A stretch of 64,000 bases of DNA from Aliirhizobium wenxiniae (lineage in GTDB: Bacteria; Pseudomonadota; Alphaproteobacteria; Rhizobiales; Rhizobiaceae). The notes beneath the pieces are model-generated. The model had not been told where the DNA came from. It saw nothing but the letters and a program-made list of their open reading frames with translations, and searched no databases. The position numbers and the translations under genes were made by a program. The DNA lies in assembly GCF_019511445.1 (NCBI RefSeq), contig NZ_JAEUAN010000002.1, positions 310,001-374,000 on the forward strand. The letters run 5' to 3'. Shown piece by piece: positions 1 through 7,906 of this stretch; within the stretch, counting starts at the first letter, position 1, and each line of letters opens with the position of its first letter.

Positions 1-46
1 AAAACTCAACGCAATATGACAAGCGAAGAAATGGCTGCGGTCAGGC

Positions 47-838
47 TCAATCGAGATTGCAGGCGACGGATTCAGGGAACTGGCACGCGTCTCCCTGAGC
101 GGTGAAGGAAACCCGGTCGATCACCATGGATGCCTGCCCCTGATAGGAGAAGCGGCCCATCCAGTCCTTCAGCGTGTCGGTACCCCACAGGCTGAGCATG
201 ATCTTCTGGTCATTGGTCGGGATCTTCGAAGGGTCGGTCACCTCATGAACGAGCTTGCCGTTGACGAAGTAGCGAAGGCGGTCCTTCTCCCAGACGAAGG
301 CGTAATCGTTGAAACCCTGATCGGCGCCACCGGCGACGGGAATGAGCTTCTCGTTGCCGCCCTTGCCGTTGATATACTGGTTGACCTGAACCTGGTTGGT
401 GTTCTTGCCGAGCACCTCGAAGTCGATCTCGTCCCAGGGCTTTTTGTCGGTCGGGCCGATATAGGTGAAGAAGGCCGAGTTGAGGCCCGAACCGGTCGCC
501 GCCTTCATCCGCACTTCATAGGTACCGTAAAGGTAGCGCGACTTGGTCTGCACCTCGCCGCAGAGAAATTTGCGGTCCTTCGACTGGCCTTCGGAAAAGT
601 TCAGCGTCAGCGTGCCGCCCGCCGTATCGATCTGCTTGCGCGACCAGGTGCAGTTCTGGTGCGAGCCGTTGGCCCAGCCGTCTGCGACATACCAGAAGGA
701 CCGGTCGAAACTGTCGAAATTCTCGACGAAGGACTTGTTGTTCAACGTCCCTTGCGCCGCAGCCGGCATGGCGACGGAGAGGAAAGAGAGGCCCAGAGTG
801 GAGATGGCGGCCGCGAGTTTGATGGCGATGGTCGTCAT
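47..838 (-). CDS. exoK: Endo-beta-1,3-1,4-glycanase ExoK (GH16), secreted
   Basis: A 263-residue glycoside hydrolase family 16 protein. The catalytic signature EIDFE lies at about residues 137-141, with nucleophile E137, the aspartate D139 and acid/base E141; this is the bulge-less lichenase-type arrangement. Residues 1-28 form a signal peptide ending in PAAAQ, so the enzyme is exported. In Sinorhizobium meliloti ExoK cleaves nascent succinoglycan and lowers its chain length. The start at 838 was preferred over one 12 codons upstream because AGGTGA precedes it and the signal peptide begins there. It lies 4 nt downstream of exoH, as in the S. meliloti exoHK order, so the two are probably co-transcribed. 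Genes exoLAMONP would be expected past the left edge. Confidence 0.93.
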   Translation of the reverse strand: MTTIAIKLAAAISTLGLSFLSVAMPAAAQGTLNNKSFVENFDSFDRSFWYVADGWANGSHQNCTWSRKQIDTAGGTLTLNFSEGQSKDRKFLCGEVQTKSRYLYGTYEVRMKAATGSGLNSAFFTYIGPTDKKPWDEIDFEVLGKNTNQVQVNQYINGKGGNEKLIPVAGGADQGFNDYAFVWEKDRLRYFVNGKLVHEVTDPSKIPTNDQKIMLSLWGTDTLKDWMGRFSYQGQASMVIDRVSFTAQGDACQFPESVACNLD

Positions 839-842
839 GGTT

Positions 843-1994
843 TCACCTGCGCTGTTGTGACAGTTTCGGTTCAATCGGGTGCGAGGACCCGACAGGACGG
901 TTCGAAGTCGCTTTCGCGAGTTTTTCCCTGCGCCCGCGGCTGCCGGTCAGGATCTGGTAGACGGGCGACGCAATCCGCATCATGACGGCGTTGCTGATCA
1001 CCAAGATGACAAGCGAGAGAACAACCGAGCCGAAATAGAAGAGCGGATAGACTTCGGGCGAGCCGACGCGGTTCCACACCATCCACAGCGCCACAAGCAC
1101 CGGGTAATGGGCGCAGAAGACCCAGAAGCTCAGGCTGCCCGTCGACGCCAAGCGCTTGCCGAGCCGCGTTTCGATCACGAGTGCCGAGATCATCCAGACA
1201 CCGAAGGCGCCGACGATGGACAGCACGTTGCGCGCCAGATCGACGCCCCAGGGGTAAGCGGGCTGGCTGAGATAGATCGCCAGCGACAGCGCGAAGGCCG
1301 CGGCAAGCGTGGCGATCGAACCCGGCCATGCGAAACGATCCAGCGCCTTCAGATCCGCGGCACGCAAGCCCAGATACATGCCGAGCGCGAAGCTGAACAG
1401 GATCGAGCGCTTGACCACGATGGCAAAGCTCAGGTCCGGAATGACGGCGAGAACGAAAAGCACGGCAAGCACCGGGATCGCGGCGCGACGCAGCAGGAAG
1501 AGCAGGATCGGCGACAGAAGAATGCAGACGAACAGATCGCGCAGGAAATACAGCGGCACATTGGCCGGCATGCCTTCCAGCGCAAACGCGTAGGTCAGCA
1601 TTTCGCGCACCGATGCCGTGATATCCGGGAAATAACCGACGCCTATGCCGACGCGCTGCAGGCCGAGGATTGCGACGAACAGGCCGAGATTCCAGATCAA
1701 GAACGGCAGAAGCACGGTCATCGTCTTGGAACGGACCACCTTGCCATAGTCGAAGGATGCCGCGCCTTTGCGCAGCAGAAGATAACCCGAGATCATGCTG
1801 AGGCACGGCACGCCGATGCGAAACAGGCTGTCGCCAAGAAAAACACTCAGCCAGTTGAACCAACCGGTCTGGGCAATCACCACATCGGATGCCGGGTCAT
1901 GCGGCACGTGTACGAAGACAATGCCGCAGATCAGCAGGATACGCATCAAATTGATACGCGAGGATATGTTCTGATCAACAGTCAAACCAGTCAC
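843..1994 (-). CDS. exoH: Succinoglycan succinyltransferase ExoH (acyltransferase 3 family)
   Basis: A 383-residue integral membrane protein with about ten hydrophobic segments. The N-terminal RINLMRILLICGIVFVHVP block and the later GVPCLSMISGYLLL stretch are typical of the acyltransferase 3 (Pfam Acyl_transf_3) family; the early histidine (HVP) is the conserved family residue. In S. meliloti ExoH adds succinyl groups to the octasaccharide repeat on the inner membrane, which makes the polymer cleavable by ExoK. Placement directly before exoK supports ExoH rather than the acetyltransferase ExoZ. The chosen start is GTG at 1994; the upstream Shine-Dalgarno match is poor, so the start is uncertain. 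A long control region (1995-2519) precedes it. Confidence 0.88.
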   Translation of the reverse strand: MTGLTVDQNISSRINLMRILLICGIVFVHVPHDPASDVVIAQTGWFNWLSVFLGDSLFRIGVPCLSMISGYLLLRKGAASFDYGKVVRSKTMTVLLPFLIWNLGLFVAILGLQRVGIGVGYFPDITASVREMLTYAFALEGMPANVPLYFLRDLFVCILLSPILLFLLRRAAIPVLAVLFVLAVIPDLSFAIVVKRSILFSFALGMYLGLRAADLKALDRFAWPGSIATLAAAFALSLAIYLSQPAYPWGVDLARNVLSIVGAFGVWMISALVIETRLGKRLASTGSLSFWVFCAHYPVLVALWMVWNRVGSPEVYPLFYFGSVVLSLVILVISNAVMMRIASPVYQILTGSRGRREKLAKATSNRPVGSSHPIEPKLSQQRR

Positions 1995-2212
1995 CCCTTT
2001 TGGGCAGCGCCTCCCGTCACCGCCATTTCAATCAGAGCAGACTTCAGCCCGCGTGAGTGAGAAGCATCACGGTAAGTTTCGGGTAAAATGTGGCAGCGCA
2101 GCAAATTTGGCAGGTGCGAAATCTAGCAGTGGTAGCGTTTTGGGCGTGAGCTGCTTGCCTTTTGTCAGGCTGAAGCCACTGGCAAATATGGGGTTTACAA
2201 CCTTAGCTAATA

Positions 2213-2220
2213 TAAAATTG
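2213..2220 (-). promoter_or_regulatory. Ros/MucR-like motif upstream of exoH
   Basis: CAATTTTA on the minus strand, the same 8-mer as in the two other exo control regions (6422-6429 and 9872-9879). It resembles the core of the Ros box described in Agrobacterium. About 220 bp upstream of the exoH start. Candidate only. Confidence 0.35.
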
Positions 2221-2437
2221 CTGCACCGCAGCATGGCCTGAAAGGAAAAAAACAATCACATTTTCTCTCAGGATCGTGCGTCCGGCGTGAAGACACCGCG
2301 CGAACCATGGCGAATTGAGGCCGAAATGTGGCGAAGATGCGGCGCGATCACCGATCTGCCTGATTCGGCCAGAACCCCTGTCAGTACGGTATTTCAGGCC
2401 CTTGCGATCTCTCCGACGGGAACAATTGCGCAATGAA

Positions 2438-2470
2438 AAACGGCCGGGCGCATCTGCTGCCCGGCCGTTT
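2438..2470 (-). terminator. Rho-independent terminator of the exoT-exoV unit
   Basis: Perfect 12-bp stem AAACGGCCGGGC / GCCCGGCCGTTT around a 9-nt loop, followed on the minus strand by a T run (GTTTTTC). It lies 50 bp after the exoV stop. Confidence 0.85.
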
Positions 2471-2519
2471 CGATAAAGGCATTTAGAGCTTCGTTTACCC
2501 TTGCAGGGAAATCGCGTCG

Positions 2520-3548
2520 TCAGACGGTCGTCGCGCGGCTCAGGGCCGTACGCTTGTCCAGAACGCCCAGCGCCTCGTCGATATTCGCCACCAGCGCTGC
2601 CCGGTCGCCATTGGCGGTCTGCCAGGCATCGATGAAGGTGCTGGTCTTGCCGTAACTGTTGTCGAGCACGCAATGGTCGGCATCGAGAAGCAGGCTCATG
2701 ATATGCCCGTGCATGCGGTCGGTGATCACCTGGCGCGCCGAACTCAACAGCCGCACGCCACGATCGAAACGCTGCTGTGCCCGTTCGCGATAGGCCAGTT
2801 CCGTCATCTTCGCCCGCCCGCCGACATCACCGCGCAACAGGCCCTTGATGATCGCCGCGCGCTTGGTGCGCTTCTGGAAATCGGCTTCCTCGTGTTCCGG
2901 CCAGTCGGCAACGATCACCTTCGGACGTGCGATGGCGCGCGACGTATCATGCGCCGCCCCGACTTCCTGGTCGGCTCTTAGGTTGAGCAGCAGGTCATGG
3001 GTCGGCGCAAGGCGCTTGACCGGGCCGATCCAGAAGGCCATGTCCGGGCAAAGCCGGACTTCGCACTGGAACCATTTCTTGGCGAACTCAAAGCTCTTCT
3101 TGTCGCGCACCAGAAGCTTGTAATTGCCGTGCTTCTCGATCGCACGTGCCGTGCTGTCGACGTTTTCCTGATTCTTGAAATGGATCGTCTGCGGCATCTG
3201 GATGACCGGACGGCCCTGGTATTTTCCAAGGATGTGCTCGCGAAATTCGCGGAAACCCGGCCAGATATCGCCGAAATTGCCGCCGCCATGCAGCAGGATC
3301 TGGCCGTCACCGATCGCAGCCAGCATCCGCTCGTCGCTATGGGTCGGGATTTCGCTGACGAAGCTCGGCTTCGACTTCACCCGGTCGAAATAGGCCAATT
3401 CCCCGAGCCAGATGGCGCTGTCACCGATATTGTAATGGTTCGGGAAGTCCAGAAGCGCGTAACGCCCGGACAGATCGACCAGATCGGCGAGGTTATCGTG
3501 GATCACACCCTGAAGCCTCTGGATGGTGGCAGCACTTGTTTCCTGCAT
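2520..3548 (-). CDS. exoV: Succinoglycan ketal-pyruvyltransferase ExoV
   Basis: A 342-residue protein of the polysaccharide pyruvyl transferase family (PS_pyruv_trans). Features: NHYNIGDSAIW near the N-terminus, ILLHGGGNFGDIWPG, and the C-terminal VITDRMHGHIMSLLL block, all hallmarks of the fold. In S. meliloti ExoV places the pyruvate ketal on the terminal glucose of the succinoglycan repeat, a modification needed for polymerisation and export. The start at 3548 has a strong AAGGAG 5-7 nt upstream and is preferred over one 11 codons further up. It follows exoT by 39 bp on the same strand and is closed by the terminator at 2438-2470. In S. meliloti exoV sits between exoW and exoU, so its position here is rearranged. 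Confidence 0.87.
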   Translation of the reverse strand: MQETSAATIQRLQGVIHDNLADLVDLSGRYALLDFPNHYNIGDSAIWLGELAYFDRVKSKPSFVSEIPTHSDERMLAAIGDGQILLHGGGNFGDIWPGFREFREHILGKYQGRPVIQMPQTIHFKNQENVDSTARAIEKHGNYKLLVRDKKSFEFAKKWFQCEVRLCPDMAFWIGPVKRLAPTHDLLLNLRADQEVGAAHDTSRAIARPKVIVADWPEHEEADFQKRTKRAAIIKGLLRGDVGGRAKMTELAYRERAQQRFDRGVRLLSSARQVITDRMHGHIMSLLLDADHCVLDNSYGKTSTFIDAWQTANGDRAALVANIDEALGVLDKRTALSRATTV

Positions 3549-3587
3549 GGGATCTCCTTGGACGTACGGTCTCATTTCCAATTGGGT

Positions 3588-5084
3588 CTACTTTTGCGCC
3601 AGCAAGCGGAAGCGTGCCGGCAGCATCGACATGATCATGGCGAGATAGGGCCGGATCATCTTAAAGGCGAAAATCAGCATGAATGCGGCATAGATGGCGC
3701 CGCCCAGCGCGATGCACAGCCCGGTGCCGAGCCATGCGGGCGTTACCGCTGCAAGAATGAACGGCTTGGCGAACCAGACGCAGACGGCCATGACCAGCGA
3801 ACCGATAAACGGCATCGCGATCGCCTTCAGCGTTCCGATGGAATCGATATGGGCAAAGCGCTTCAGCACATATTGCTGGTAGGGCATGGTCAGCCACGCC
3901 CGCAGTGCGTAACCGGCGGCAACCGCGATAATGCCGTAAGGAACCAGCAGCCAGGTGAGCAGGATGGTCATGGCAAGCTGCAGCGCCGCCACTGACAAGA
4001 TGCTCTGCGCCTTGTTGACGGCGGCAAGCGCCGAGGAGGCAAAGACGTTCATCACGAAAGGCATGGCCATCATCACGAGCACGGTCGCGACGTCACCGGC
4101 ATTGCCCCATTTGTCGCCGAAAAGGAAGAGAATGAGCTGATCCGAAAGCGCACCGAAACCGAGCAGCAGCGGGAAGGTGCCGAGCGCCGCGAGACCGACG
4201 ATCCGGTTATAGGCGTTGCGGAAGGCAGTGGGATCGTTCTGCAGCTTCGACAGCGTCACCAGCGCCACGCTGCCGATCGGCGACAGCACGGCCTGCGAGA
4301 TCAGCTCGATCAGCCGCCAGGCGATCCGGTAGCGACCAACCTCGGTCGGCCCGAACCAGCGCGAGATGAAAATGTCCTGCACGCGGGCCAGCATCATCCA
4401 GAGGATCTGGCTGACCACCAGGCTGACGCTGAACAGGAAGATCGAGCGGAAGATGGTGAAGTTGAAGCGCAGCTTCGGGATCCAGCGATAGGAAAGCCAG
4501 CCGAGAACCACGAGCACGATACCGTTGACCGCCGTCTGCGCCACCAGCGACCAGACACCCCAGCCGAGAAACGCCGCCGCGACCGCCGTGACGCCGGAAA
4601 GCAGGCTGGCAGCAATGCTCTGGGCGGCAAGGCTCTTATGGCCGAAATCACGCGCCAGTCGGGCATTATGGATGACCGCAAGCGACGACAGAGGCAGGAA
4701 AAGCGCCAACCATTTGAGAATTTCCGCAACATTCGGATCACGAACGAATTCGCCATAAGCGGGTGCCGCAAAAAAGATTATCAGGCCGACCGAGATGCTG
4801 AAGGCGACCGAGGCCCAGAAGGCGGTATCGGCCAGTTCCTCATCCAGTTCCAGTTGGCGTGTCACGGCATCGCCAAGCCCGGCATAGGCAAGCACCCGGC
4901 CGATTTCGACAAACAGGCTGGCAAGCGCGAACGTGCCGAAATCCGCAGGCCCCAGGATTCGGGCCAAGATGACGAAGATGACGAAGGTCGCGACCGTGCT
5001 CCACCCGACGCGCACGATCGACCACAGGATCGACGTCGCGGTTTTCTTTTTCAGGTCGCCACTGTCGACGGCTTGAGCATCCAT
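3588..5084 (-). CDS. exoT: Lipid-linked oligosaccharide flippase ExoT (Wzx-like)
   Basis: A 498-residue multi-spanning protein of the MOP/polysaccharide synthase superfamily with about 12-14 transmembrane segments. The N-terminal region IILARILGPADFGTFALASLF and the internal RWFGPTEVGRYRIAWRL repeat are characteristic of Wzx/ExoT flippases. The expected role is moving the undecaprenyl-linked octasaccharide across the inner membrane before polymerisation by ExoQ. The length matches S. meliloti ExoT (about 494). Two adjacent start codons (5090 and 5084) are possible; neither has a strong ribosome site, so the exact start is open. It lies between an unassigned glycosyltransferase (92-bp gap) and exoV on the same strand. 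Confidence 0.85.
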   Translation of the reverse strand: MDAQAVDSGDLKKKTATSILWSIVRVGWSTVATFVIFVILARILGPADFGTFALASLFVEIGRVLAYAGLGDAVTRQLELDEELADTAFWASVAFSISVGLIIFFAAPAYGEFVRDPNVAEILKWLALFLPLSSLAVIHNARLARDFGHKSLAAQSIAASLLSGVTAVAAAFLGWGVWSLVAQTAVNGIVLVVLGWLSYRWIPKLRFNFTIFRSIFLFSVSLVVSQILWMMLARVQDIFISRWFGPTEVGRYRIAWRLIELISQAVLSPIGSVALVTLSKLQNDPTAFRNAYNRIVGLAALGTFPLLLGFGALSDQLILFLFGDKWGNAGDVATVLVMMAMPFVMNVFASSALAAVNKAQSILSVAALQLAMTILLTWLLVPYGIIAVAAGYALRAWLTMPYQQYVLKRFAHIDSIGTLKAIAMPFIGSLVMAVCVWFAKPFILAAVTPAWLGTGLCIALGGAIYAAFMLIFAFKMIRPYLAMIMSMLPARFRLLAQK

Positions 5085-5176
5085 GAACATTCCAATCGAT
5101 TAGAAGGCGGCAAACACCGCCCCATATGCGTCTTGGCCCGCATGGCGTGGACCGTTTCCGAAAATGTCCGGATGTT

Positions 5177-6094
5177 TTACGAGGTCTGGCCCGCCCGGCC
5201 GCTGCGCCAATAGGCCCAGAGCCCGGCAAAATTCTGCTTCACCGTGTTCCGATAGGTCAGCCCGAGTGCTGCATCGAGGTTCCTGCCGCCGAAATATTCC
5301 TTAAGCGCCTGGCGCACATCCCAGCGGAACATGCCGCGCATGTTGGAATCGCGCACGAACATGTATTTGGCGTAGAGCGCGCCATTGCCATAGGAATATC
5401 CGTCGAACAGCCGCTGCACCTGGTCCATGCTGCGCCGGCCGTGGAAATGCTTGACCACCAGGGTCGGAACATATTCCACGCTGAAACCCGCACGGAACGC
5501 CCGGTGGATGTAATCCGTATCCTCGCCCGAACGGAACGTTGCGCCGGCGCCGAAGCGCACGTCGAACAAACCGACCTTGTCGGCTAGCACCTTCGGGAAG
5601 GCCATGTTGCATCCGTGAATGAAGCCACCCGGATGATTGTAGATGTTGAGAACTGCGTGTTCCGTATCCGTCTTGATCGTGATCGGCAGATCGCGTTCGT
5701 CACCGAGATCGATGCGGCCGCCGCGCATGACCGGGGCGGTGTCATCGGCAAACAGAGCGGCAATGGTGGTGAAATAGTCCGGCGAAACCTCGCAGTCGTC
5801 GTCGGTAAAGGCCAGGATGCGGCCCTGGGCGTTCTCTATCCCGGTATTGCGGGCATGCGACAGGCCGGGACGACTTTCGAAAATCAGCGTCGTTTTGATC
5901 GGAGCCGTCTCGCTCCACTTGGCGACGACCTCAGAGGTGGCATCGGTCGAACCATTGTCGACGAAGATGAACTCGAGCTTGAGATCTCGGGCTTGCAGCG
6001 CGGCATGCGAGATGGCCTGCAGGCAGCTATCGAGCCCTAAGGCGCGATTACGCGAAGAAATGATGAGGCTAATATCGACAACCTCGAACGTCAT
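5177..6094 (-). CDS. GT2-family glycosyltransferase of the exo cluster, role unassigned
   Basis: A 305-residue cytoplasmic GT-A fold glycosyltransferase. Visible motifs: VDISLIISSRNRA at the N-terminus, FIFVDNGSTDAT, SHARNTGIENAQG, and a DXD-like FTDDDCEVSPDYF motif for metal/nucleotide-sugar binding; a later SGEDTDYIHRA block is the usual catalytic ED region. It begins the minus-strand unit with exoT and exoV, so it almost certainly adds a sugar to the exopolysaccharide repeat. It does not look like ExoA, ExoL, ExoM, ExoO, ExoU or ExoW as I know them, and S. meliloti has no gene in this slot by memory. The start at 6094 is preferred (AAGG upstream) over a 26-codon longer version lacking GT features. 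Confidence 0.75.
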   Translation of the reverse strand: MTFEVVDISLIISSRNRALGLDSCLQAISHAALQARDLKLEFIFVDNGSTDATSEVVAKWSETAPIKTTLIFESRPGLSHARNTGIENAQGRILAFTDDDCEVSPDYFTTIAALFADDTAPVMRGGRIDLGDERDLPITIKTDTEHAVLNIYNHPGGFIHGCNMAFPKVLADKVGLFDVRFGAGATFRSGEDTDYIHRAFRAGFSVEYVPTLVVKHFHGRRSMDQVQRLFDGYSYGNGALYAKYMFVRDSNMRGMFRWDVRQALKEYFGGRNLDAALGLTYRNTVKQNFAGLWAYWRSGRAGQTS

Positions 6095-6841
6095 CCTGTT
6101 CCCTTCAACCGTTAAGCGAAAGAAGCGGCCAGCAGCCACTTCGTCGCCAAGAAACATTTTGCACTGCAACAAACCACGAAAACTATCAGGAGTGCAATTG
6201 GGGTATTTTCATGATTGCTGCTCACAGATAGGGCAGCTTTTGTACTGGAACATCGCCAGCGTCAGATATTTTGCATACCCGGCTTTCTTGTCGGAAAAAT
6301 GATAGTCGGTCGCCTTAATCGACTGTTTTCAGGCAAAAACCTACGCTTTTGCACAGTTGAAGCATCCTTAGCCTCACGGGAAAACGGCGCGAAACTCACC
6401 CTTTTGCCGTATTCACCCTTTTAAAATTGGTGCACCGCCCAAGATTAGGGTCGCATCTCTGCGCTTGCGCAATCGCGACACCAACGAGCGTTTGCGACAT
6501 CGATCGCATCGACGGAAGCGCGAATCGTCAGACCGAAAAGGGCGTCGGACTGCAAGAATTGGGTCCGCGTCCTCACAATTTGGAAAGGTCCGCTGATCGT
6601 AAAACTGTGTCTGTTCAGGCCTGCTCAACCACTCGCAAGCCACCCGCTGTAGCCGCCCCGGCTATCAGCTTCGACAGATAGACCTGCGTCCCAAAGGGCG
6701 CAGATGCCTTCACCGCCATCCCTGTGTGCCGTAACGGGCAAAAGCCCGGCCGCGGACCTGCGATACGCGCCCTCTCCTCTCTCCAAGAAAGATGGACAGC
6801 CACACCAGCTCACGTTCCAGAACTGCTAAGGAATTCAAAAC
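6095..6841. other. Long divergent control region between the GT2 gene and exoW
   Basis: About 750 bp without a convincing gene between two divergently transcribed glycosyltransferase genes. The left half is AT-rich compared with its flanks. It carries AAAATTGGTGCACCGC at 6423-6438, one mismatch from 2214-2229 upstream of exoH, and the embedded Ros/MucR-like CAATTTTA. Open frames here lack domain features and strong ribosome sites. A small RNA or short leader gene cannot be excluded. Confidence 0.5.
6422..6429 (-). promoter_or_regulatory. Ros/MucR-like motif between GT2 gene and exoW
   Basis: CAATTTTA on the minus strand, about 330 bp upstream of the minus-strand glycosyltransferase start and 410 bp upstream of exoW. 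It matches the motifs at 2213 and 9872. Candidate only. Confidence 0.33.
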
Positions 6842-7810
6842 ATGGCTAGTTTTACCGTTGTCATTCCGTTCTACCAACGGAAAAAAGGAATTTTGTCCCG
6901 CGCGCTGAAATCGATATTCGCGCAAAGTTTCCAGGACTTCGACATCGTCATCGTCGACGACCAGTCCCCCCTCCCCGCAGACACCGAGTTGCGCGACGCC
7001 CCCGCTGAATGGAAGGCGAAAATCCGCGTCATCCGCCAGGAAAACGGCGGGCCGGGTGCTGCCCGCAATACCGGCCTGGATAACGTTCCAGAAGAAACCC
7101 GCTTCGTCGCCCTGCTCGATTCCGACGACATATGGCGCACCGACCACCTGAAGAACGCCCATGAGTTCATGACCCGTTTCGAGGCCGAATGCTATTTCGC
7201 CTCGATGCAGGAAAGCGAGGAATTCTATTACCATTTCGGCATGGCCAAGCTTGCCGAGACCGAGGACTGCAAGACGCTGGTCGAAGATCCGCTCGTGCTG
7301 GAAATCCCCAATCTGGCCAGCGTCATGCTGAAGGACTGGGCCTTCCTGCACTTAAGCTGCATGGTGATCGCCCGACCTCTGTTCCAGACGATAAGGTTCG
7401 ATCCCGCGCTGCGGCTTGCCGCCGAGGACGTGCTGTTCTTTGCCGACTGCATCCTCAATGCCGAGCGGACCGTCCTGTGCGACACGCCTGGCGCTGCCCG
7501 CGGCATGGGCGTCAATATCTTCCACGGCATCGACAACCAGTCGCCGGAATTCCTGCAGCAGCAGTTCAACACGCTCGTGGCGCTCGATACGCTCGAAACC
7601 CGCTTCGAGGACAGACCGGAGGATGTCGCCTCGATCACCTCCTACAAGAACATGGCGAGACGGCAGGCGCTCTGGAGCCAGGCGGGACGGCTGAAACGCC
7701 GCCAGTCGCCGGATTTCGGCATGCTGGCCCGCTGGGTGATGCGCGACCCGGCCATTCTCGGCGCAGCCGTGAAGCTCGGTGCAGGCAAGCTCGATCGCGG
7801 GCGCGGATAA
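6842..7810 (+). CDS. exoW: Succinoglycan glucosyltransferase ExoW (GT2)
   Basis: A 322-residue GT2 glycosyltransferase. The N-terminus FTVVIPFYQRKKGILSRAL followed by FDIVIVDDQSP is very like S. meliloti ExoW; then GGPGAARNTGLD and the DXD-type LLDSDDIWRTDH motif. ExoW is reported to add one of the last glucoses of the octasaccharide repeat. A TAAGGA ribosome site precedes the ATG. It is transcribed opposite to its neighbours on both sides, and a hairpin at 7853-7878 closes it. Assignment to ExoW rests on N-terminal resemblance and context. Confidence 0.8.
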   Translation: MASFTVVIPFYQRKKGILSRALKSIFAQSFQDFDIVIVDDQSPLPADTELRDAPAEWKAKIRVIRQENGGPGAARNTGLDNVPEETRFVALLDSDDIWRTDHLKNAHEFMTRFEAECYFASMQESEEFYYHFGMAKLAETEDCKTLVEDPLVLEIPNLASVMLKDWAFLHLSCMVIARPLFQTIRFDPALRLAAEDVLFFADCILNAERTVLCDTPGAARGMGVNIFHGIDNQSPEFLQQQFNTLVALDTLETRFEDRPEDVASITSYKNMARRQALWSQAGRLKRRQSPDFGMLARWVMRDPAILGAAVKLGAGKLDRGRG

Positions 7811-7852
7811 CCCGGCCGGCGACCACGATCTCTGTTGGGAGACGAAAGCGAT

Positions 7853-7878
7853 AAGGCGGATGAGAAGTCATCCGCCTT
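7853..7878. terminator. Bidirectional terminator between exoW and exoU
   Basis: Perfect 11-bp stem AAGGCGGATGA / TCATCCGCCTT with a 4-nt GAAG loop, between the convergent ends of exoW (7810) and exoU (7907). Confidence 0.8.
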
Positions 7879-7906
7879 CTTGTCCCTATTGGCTATCCTT
7901 GTGGTC

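Larger units (their letters stand above)
1995..2519. other. Control region upstream of exoH and terminator of the exoV operon
   Basis: A 525-bp gap without a convincing gene. It holds the presumed exoH promoter on the minus strand, a Ros/MucR-like CAATTTTA motif (minus strand, 2213-2220) that continues into TGCACCGC, and at 2438-2470 the terminator of the exoT-exoV transcription unit. Short open frames here have no recognisable protein features. In S. meliloti MucR is reported to bind upstream of exoH, which fits the motif, but binding here is inference. Confidence 0.6.

Noticed and set aside
245..985. Long open frame opposite exoK/exoH
   Set aside because: Antisense to two well-supported genes; repetitive acidic/valine-rich composition typical of a shadow frame in GC-rich DNA.
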